From GCA-2687515 sp002687515 (lineage in GTDB: Bacteria > Pseudomonadota > Alphaproteobacteria > Rhodospirillales > UBA2165), in assembly GCA_030745835.1 (NCBI GenBank), contig JASLNU010000107.1, positions 1 to 24,586 on the forward strand: a stretch of 24,586 nt of DNA, given 5' to 3'. A model generated the notes under the pieces. That model was not told the DNA's origin, searched no databases, and saw only the letters and a program-made list of their open reading frames with translations. The position numbers and the translations under genes are program-made. Shown here one piece after another: positions 21,421-24,586 of the stretch (the stretch's first letter is position 1; every line of letters begins with the position of its first letter).

Positions 21421-23022
21421 TCAGTTGACCAGCAGCCAGGGCGGCAGGCGGCCGGCCATCACCTGGCGCTCGCGCATGTTCAGGGGCGCGAACAGGACGC
21501 TGAAGATATTGTGCTCGTCGCCGACCGGCGCGGCGCCGGCCAATGCCGCCGCCGCCACGCGGCGCCCGGATTTCAGCATCGCCCGCACCGGTTCCTGGAT
21601 CGGGTTCGGCATCTCCTCGATGATCGGATGGGGAAAGGCGCGCGGGATGGCGCCGCCGGTGCCGGCCAGGAAGATGTTCTGGCGCGCATCGCCGAACACG
21701 AAGACGCCGGGAAATGCCGCGCCGATGGTGGCCAGCAGCCGTTTGTTGGGAACATCGTTTTTGTCGTCGAAAAAGGCGTTCATCACCAGGGCCCCGTGTT
21801 GGCGCGCGCAGCCCCGGATATCGGCAAAGAACTGGCGGGTCAGCAGATAATCGGGCACGCTGTCGCCGAGAAACAGATCGACGATGACCACGTCGTAGGA
21901 CCGCTGGCAGCGGTTGACGAAGGTGCGCGCGTCCTCGATATCGACTTCGACGCCGTTGCCCTTAAAGCCGAAATGATCGCGGGCCGCGGCCAGGATATCG
22001 GTGTTGATATCGACGACGGTGACATCGATGCCGCCCCGCTGCAATCGGCTGGCCACGATGCCGGCGCCCAATCCCAAAATCAGCGCGCGCTTGGCGTCGG
22101 GCACGAAAGCGTGGGCCAGGGCTTCCAGCACATAGGTGTAGAGGGTCAGCGATAGGTTATCGAAGTTGGTGCGGTTCTGGATGATGCCATCCTGGATAAA
22201 CAGGCGCTGGGGCTCGTAGGCGCCGACCAGCGCCGTCACCTCGACCACTTTGACATTGCCGAACACCGAGGTGTATTCGGCGCGCACCTCGAACGCCAGC
22301 CGCTTATCGCCACCGGCGGCGACGGTCTTCAAATAATCGTCCTTGGCGCCGAAAAGGCCGGCGCAGACCAGGCCGACGATGGCGCAAGATATGATCAAGG
22401 CGCGCTTGCGCACGCCCGCCGCCGCCGGCGCGGCGAGGCCAAAGGCGGCGGCGGCTATGCACAATGCCAGGCCCAGCGCCAGGACCGCGCGGAAATTGGT
22501 CATGTTCGGGATAAACAGGAAGGCGGTCAGCAAGACACCGGCCACCGAGCCGACGGTCGAGATGAAAAACACGCGCCCCGCGCCGGCGTCGCCGCTACCG
22601 GTGGCATCTCCGCTATCACCATGCGGGCGCTGCAACCCGATTAAGAGCGGGTTCATCGCCGATAGCGCGATCAGCGGCAGCGCCAGCAGCAGGGTGGCGC
22701 CGACAAAGCTGCCGACGATCAGGTTGGCCTGCGACAGGGGCGAAAACAGGACCGGATACAAGGCCGCCGAGACCGCGATCGAGGCCGCCGACAGCACCGG
22801 CGCCGCCAAGAAAATGCCTTCCAGCGAGCCTTCGGCGGCGCGCCTGGTAATCCATCCGCCGAGATTGTAGCCGATCGCGAGGAAGGTCAGGGTGATCGAA
22901 AGAATGCCGGTCCAAATATAGAGGCTGACACCGAAATAAGGCGTCATGATGCGCGACGCCAGGACCTCGAGGGCCAGCGTCACGGCGCCGGTGGCGAATA
23001 TCAGATATTCGTATTTCTTCAT
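21421..23022 (-). CDS. Membrane-fused spermidine synthase-like protein
   Basis: 533 residues. About seven predicted membrane helices (residues 1-235, starting 'YLIFATGAVTLALEVLASRIMTPYFG', the typical opening of fused MFS/spermidine-synthase proteins) precede a cytoplasmic Rossmann methyltransferase-like domain (about 250-480). 'IQDGIIQNR' resembles the spermidine synthase 'LDGxxQ' strand, 'ALILGLGAGIVA' (about 310) is the SAM/dcSAM glycine-rich loop, 'VVDINTDIL' holds the acidic ribose binder, and 'VIVDLFLGDSVP' matches the catalytic-Asp loop. A Gly/Asp-rich insert 'HGDSGDATGSGDAG' sits between membrane helices. Polyamine synthesis is not proven for these fusions. ATG 23022 has GGGGGAG upstream. 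It follows the MFS gene on the same strand by 75 bp. Confidence 0.85.
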   Translation of the reverse strand: MKKYEYLIFATGAVTLALEVLASRIMTPYFGVSLYIWTGILSITLTFLAIGYNLGGWITRRAAEGSLEGIFLAAPVLSAASIAVSAALYPVLFSPLSQANLIVGSFVGATLLLALPLIALSAMNPLLIGLQRPHGDSGDATGSGDAGAGRVFFISTVGSVAGVLLTAFLFIPNMTNFRAVLALGLALCIAAAAFGLAAPAAAGVRKRALIISCAIVGLVCAGLFGAKDDYLKTVAAGGDKRLAFEVRAEYTSVFGNVKVVEVTALVGAYEPQRLFIQDGIIQNRTNFDNLSLTLYTYVLEALAHAFVPDAKRALILGLGAGIVASRLQRGGIDVTVVDINTDILAAARDHFGFKGNGVEVDIEDARTFVNRCQRSYDVVIVDLFLGDSVPDYLLTRQFFADIRGCARQHGALVMNAFFDDKNDVPNKRLLATIGAAFPGVFVFGDARQNIFLAGTGGAIPRAFPHPIIEEMPNPIQEPVRAMLKSGRRVAAAALAGAAPVGDEHNIFSVLFAPLNMRERQVMAGRLPPWLLVN

Positions 23023-23097
23023 GCGCTCCCCCGGAAGCCTCCCGAATGCGAGCTGTCCGCCGCCATATTAGAGCAAGCCGCCCGGCAGGCAATCCTT

Positions 23098-24333
23098 CTA
23101 ATCGATGCGTTCCATATCCACCGCCTCGGCGAGCACGGCGCGCGCCACCAGGGCCAAAATGGCCAGTCCCGCCAGCGCCGCGCCGAACAGCGGGCCCTGC
23201 ACGCCGAGGCGGCTCGCCAGGGCGCCGATGGTGATGGCGCTGAACGCCGGCGCGCCGACATAGATGACGCTGACCATGGAAAGCACCCGGGCGCGCACCT
23301 GGCTATCGACGGCATTCTGGACCAGGCTCATCGCCGCCGTGGTCGCCACCACCAGGCCGGAGCCGGTGACCACGGTGGCCACCAGGGTCAGCCACAGCCA
23401 GGGCGATATGGCGAAGGCACCGAGCCCGATAAGCGCCGCCAGCGCATGGCCGAGCATCACCCGGGTCAGCCCGTGGGTGCGTCCGCGCCGCGCGATCCAG
23501 AGCCCGCCCAGCATGGCGCCGAGCCCGCCGGCGGAAAACAGCAGCGTATAGGTGCCGGGCCCGCCGCCGAACACCTGGTCGGCAAATCCCGAGAGCAGTT
23601 CCTGGTAGGGCTGCACCGAAAGCGCCATGAGAAGCGATATGAGCAGCAGCTTGCGAATGCCGGGATGGGCAAAAGCGTACTTGAAGCCGGCGCCGAGTTC
23701 GGTAAAGAAGCTGGTGCGTGGGCCCGGCTTGCGTTCGAATGGGGCGATATCCAGCGACGCCACCATGATGAAGGCGAAGACGACGCCCACCCCATAGGTA
23801 AGGAAGGCGGGGCCGCTGCCGGCGACGACGATGATGCCGCCGCCGATGGCGGCACCGACGAAAATGGTGCCCTGATAGGTGGCCGCGTTGACGCCGATGG
23901 CCGCCGACAGGTGGCGGCGTTCGACCAGGCTGTGGACCATTGCATTGCGTGCCGGCACGGTGAAGGCGCGCGTCGTGCCGCCGAACAGGGCGAGGGCCAG
24001 CAGAATCTCGGCATTGATCAACCCGGCAAGGGTGACGGCGCCCATGGTGAAGGCGTTGGCGGCGCTCAGCGAAGCGGCGGTCAACAGCTGGCGGCGGTGG
24101 CCGTAACGGTCGGCGGCGGTGCCGGCGATGGGGCCGAATATCAAGGTCGGCACCATCGAGGCGGCGCCGATGACGCCCAGCCAGGCGAAGGAATGGGTCA
24201 GTTCCCAGGCCAGCCACTGAATGCCGGCGCGGTTGATCCAGACGGTCAGGTTGTTGACCAGCTGGCCGGTCCAGAACAGACGGAAGTTGTGGCTTTCAAA
24301 GGCGAGGGCGATGCCGCCGGCGATTTTATTCAT
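23098..24333 (-). CDS. MFS exporter (EntS/MFS_3-like)
   Basis: A 411-residue, 12-helix major facilitator. 'FRLFWTGQLVNNLTVWINRAGIQWLAWELT' is the characteristic N-terminus of the EntS-like efflux group. The helix 2-3 loop motif is 'GTAADRYGHRRQLL', followed by 'ARNAMVHSLVERRHLSAAIGVNAATYQG', which is common in this group. Relatives export enterobactin-like siderophores or drugs; the substrate is unknown and no siderophore genes are nearby. The start ATG 24333 has no recognisable Shine-Dalgarno: the 9 bp before it are AATTTTTCC (minus strand), and then the right-edge element begins at CTAG 24343-24346. Its native promoter was probably displaced or replaced by the element. Confidence 0.85.
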   Translation of the reverse strand: MNKIAGGIALAFESHNFRLFWTGQLVNNLTVWINRAGIQWLAWELTHSFAWLGVIGAASMVPTLIFGPIAGTAADRYGHRRQLLTAASLSAANAFTMGAVTLAGLINAEILLALALFGGTTRAFTVPARNAMVHSLVERRHLSAAIGVNAATYQGTIFVGAAIGGGIIVVAGSGPAFLTYGVGVVFAFIMVASLDIAPFERKPGPRTSFFTELGAGFKYAFAHPGIRKLLLISLLMALSVQPYQELLSGFADQVFGGGPGTYTLLFSAGGLGAMLGGLWIARRGRTHGLTRVMLGHALAALIGLGAFAISPWLWLTLVATVVTGSGLVVATTAAMSLVQNAVDSQVRARVLSMVSVIYVGAPAFSAITIGALASRLGVQGPLFGAALAGLAILALVARAVLAEAVDMERID

Positions 24334-24379
24334 GGAAAAATTCTAGTGGCCTATATCATCTAATTTGCACCCCTACGAT

Positions 24380-24472
24380 CGCTTTTCCCGTTTCCCCGGT
24401 AGGAGGAAGGGCGCCGGCGATGCGGCGCCCATCGGCAAGCCCTTTCGACACCCCGGGGGGACGGGAAAAGCG
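24380..24472. repeat. Hairpin 1 of the right-edge element
   Basis: The arms 24380-24399 and 24453-24472 are complementary at 18 of 20 positions (CGCTTTTCCCG against CGGGAAAAGCG at the base). A nested perfect 8-bp hairpin, GGGCGCCG (24409-24416) with CGGCGCCC (24423-24430), lies inside. Confidence 0.85.
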
Positions 24473-24482
24473 ACCCTTCGGG

Positions 24483-24577
24483 CGGCGTTGCAAGGCTCCC
24501 GGTCGTCGTCGCGCACCACTTGTGGTGGATTGGCACCACGGCGCGGCGCGCTCCTAGCCGGAAACCTTGCAACGCCG
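24483..24577. repeat. Hairpin 2 of the right-edge element
   Basis: The arms 24483-24502 and 24558-24577 are complementary at 18 of 20 positions, with 13 perfect pairs at the base (CGGCGTTGCAAGG). A nested hairpin CACCAC-TT-GTGGTG lies at 24514-24527. Confidence 0.85.
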
Positions 24578-24586
24578 TCGTAGGGG

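Larger units (their letters stand above)
24343..24586. mobile_element. Highly structured TIR element (MITE-like), right end beyond the window
   Basis: It begins with CTAG, TGGCCT and the 39-bp end also found at 14673-14711. CCCCTACGA (24370-24378) is matched by TCGTAGGGG at the very window end (24578-24586), so the right inverted repeat has just begun, and about 36 bp including the flank should follow. Inside are two large hairpins (24380-24472 and 24483-24577), giving a three-way, clover-like fold with the terminal stem. No transposase is present. Short open frames exist on both strands but look like by-products. It starts 10 bp upstream of the MFS start codon. Confidence 0.75.

Noticed and set aside
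24360..24583. Short ORFs of 70-72 residues on both strands at the right edge
   Set aside because: They lie entirely within the hairpin element, and their coding is explained by palindromic GC-rich sequence. No domain is visible.

Overview
The window reads as a GC-rich alphaproteobacterial chromosome, probably of a Rhodospirillales-like lineage. The main evidence is a clear GcrA cell-cycle regulator, which is essentially confined to Alphaproteobacteria, and an msbA-DUF374-waaA-lpxK-lpxL lipopolysaccharide cluster. The rest is mostly housekeeping (xseA, purD, gluQ, rpsD) with transporters and enzymes between. I see no phage, plasmid, CRISPR, rRNA or tRNA genes. The unusual content lies at the two edges and around 13.4-15.0 kb.

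Left edge (1-3000): a minus-strand gene enters the window with the first 21 codons of a DsbA/FrnE-type thioredoxin-fold oxidoreductase. The first Cys codon of its CPWC active site is replaced by in-frame TGA, which points to a selenocysteine (UPWC) protein. It is divergent from a TauE/SafE permease, followed by a nitronate monooxygenase-like enzyme and a cation diffusion facilitator.

3008-8759 is a tightly packed plus-strand operon for lipid A-Kdo synthesis and export: MsbA flippase, DUF374 acyltransferase, Kdo transferase WaaA, lipid A 4'-kinase LpxK and a late acyltransferase LpxL. Several genes overlap. 8764-11090 (minus) holds xseA coupled to an exported LytM/M23 peptidase. purD follows (plus), convergent with a quinone oxidoreductase.

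13460-14956 is the most rearranged segment. A secreted SH3b protein gene is interrupted by a 280-bp terminal-inverted-repeat element with TA duplication at a CTAG target (IS630/Tc1-like MITE). The net addition is exactly 94 codons, so the reading frame stays open. Just upstream lies a 39-bp end sequence of a different element, which recurs at the right edge (24343-24586) as an almost complete, highly folded element. Between this and gcrA is a regulatory region with a perfect DnaA box, a duplicated 11-bp motif and a large hairpin containing a GANTC (CcrM-type) site.

15327-19717 holds a stand-alone FliG-C-like protein, a DUF4743/Nudix hydrolase, a YtoQ protein, a secreted Ca2+-loop protein coupled to gluQ, and an alpha/beta hydrolase. 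19820-21352 carries an HNH endonuclease and rpsD with promoter, leader and terminator. 21421-24333 (minus) encodes a membrane-fused spermidine-synthase-like protein and an MFS exporter whose start codon sits 10 bp from the right-edge element.
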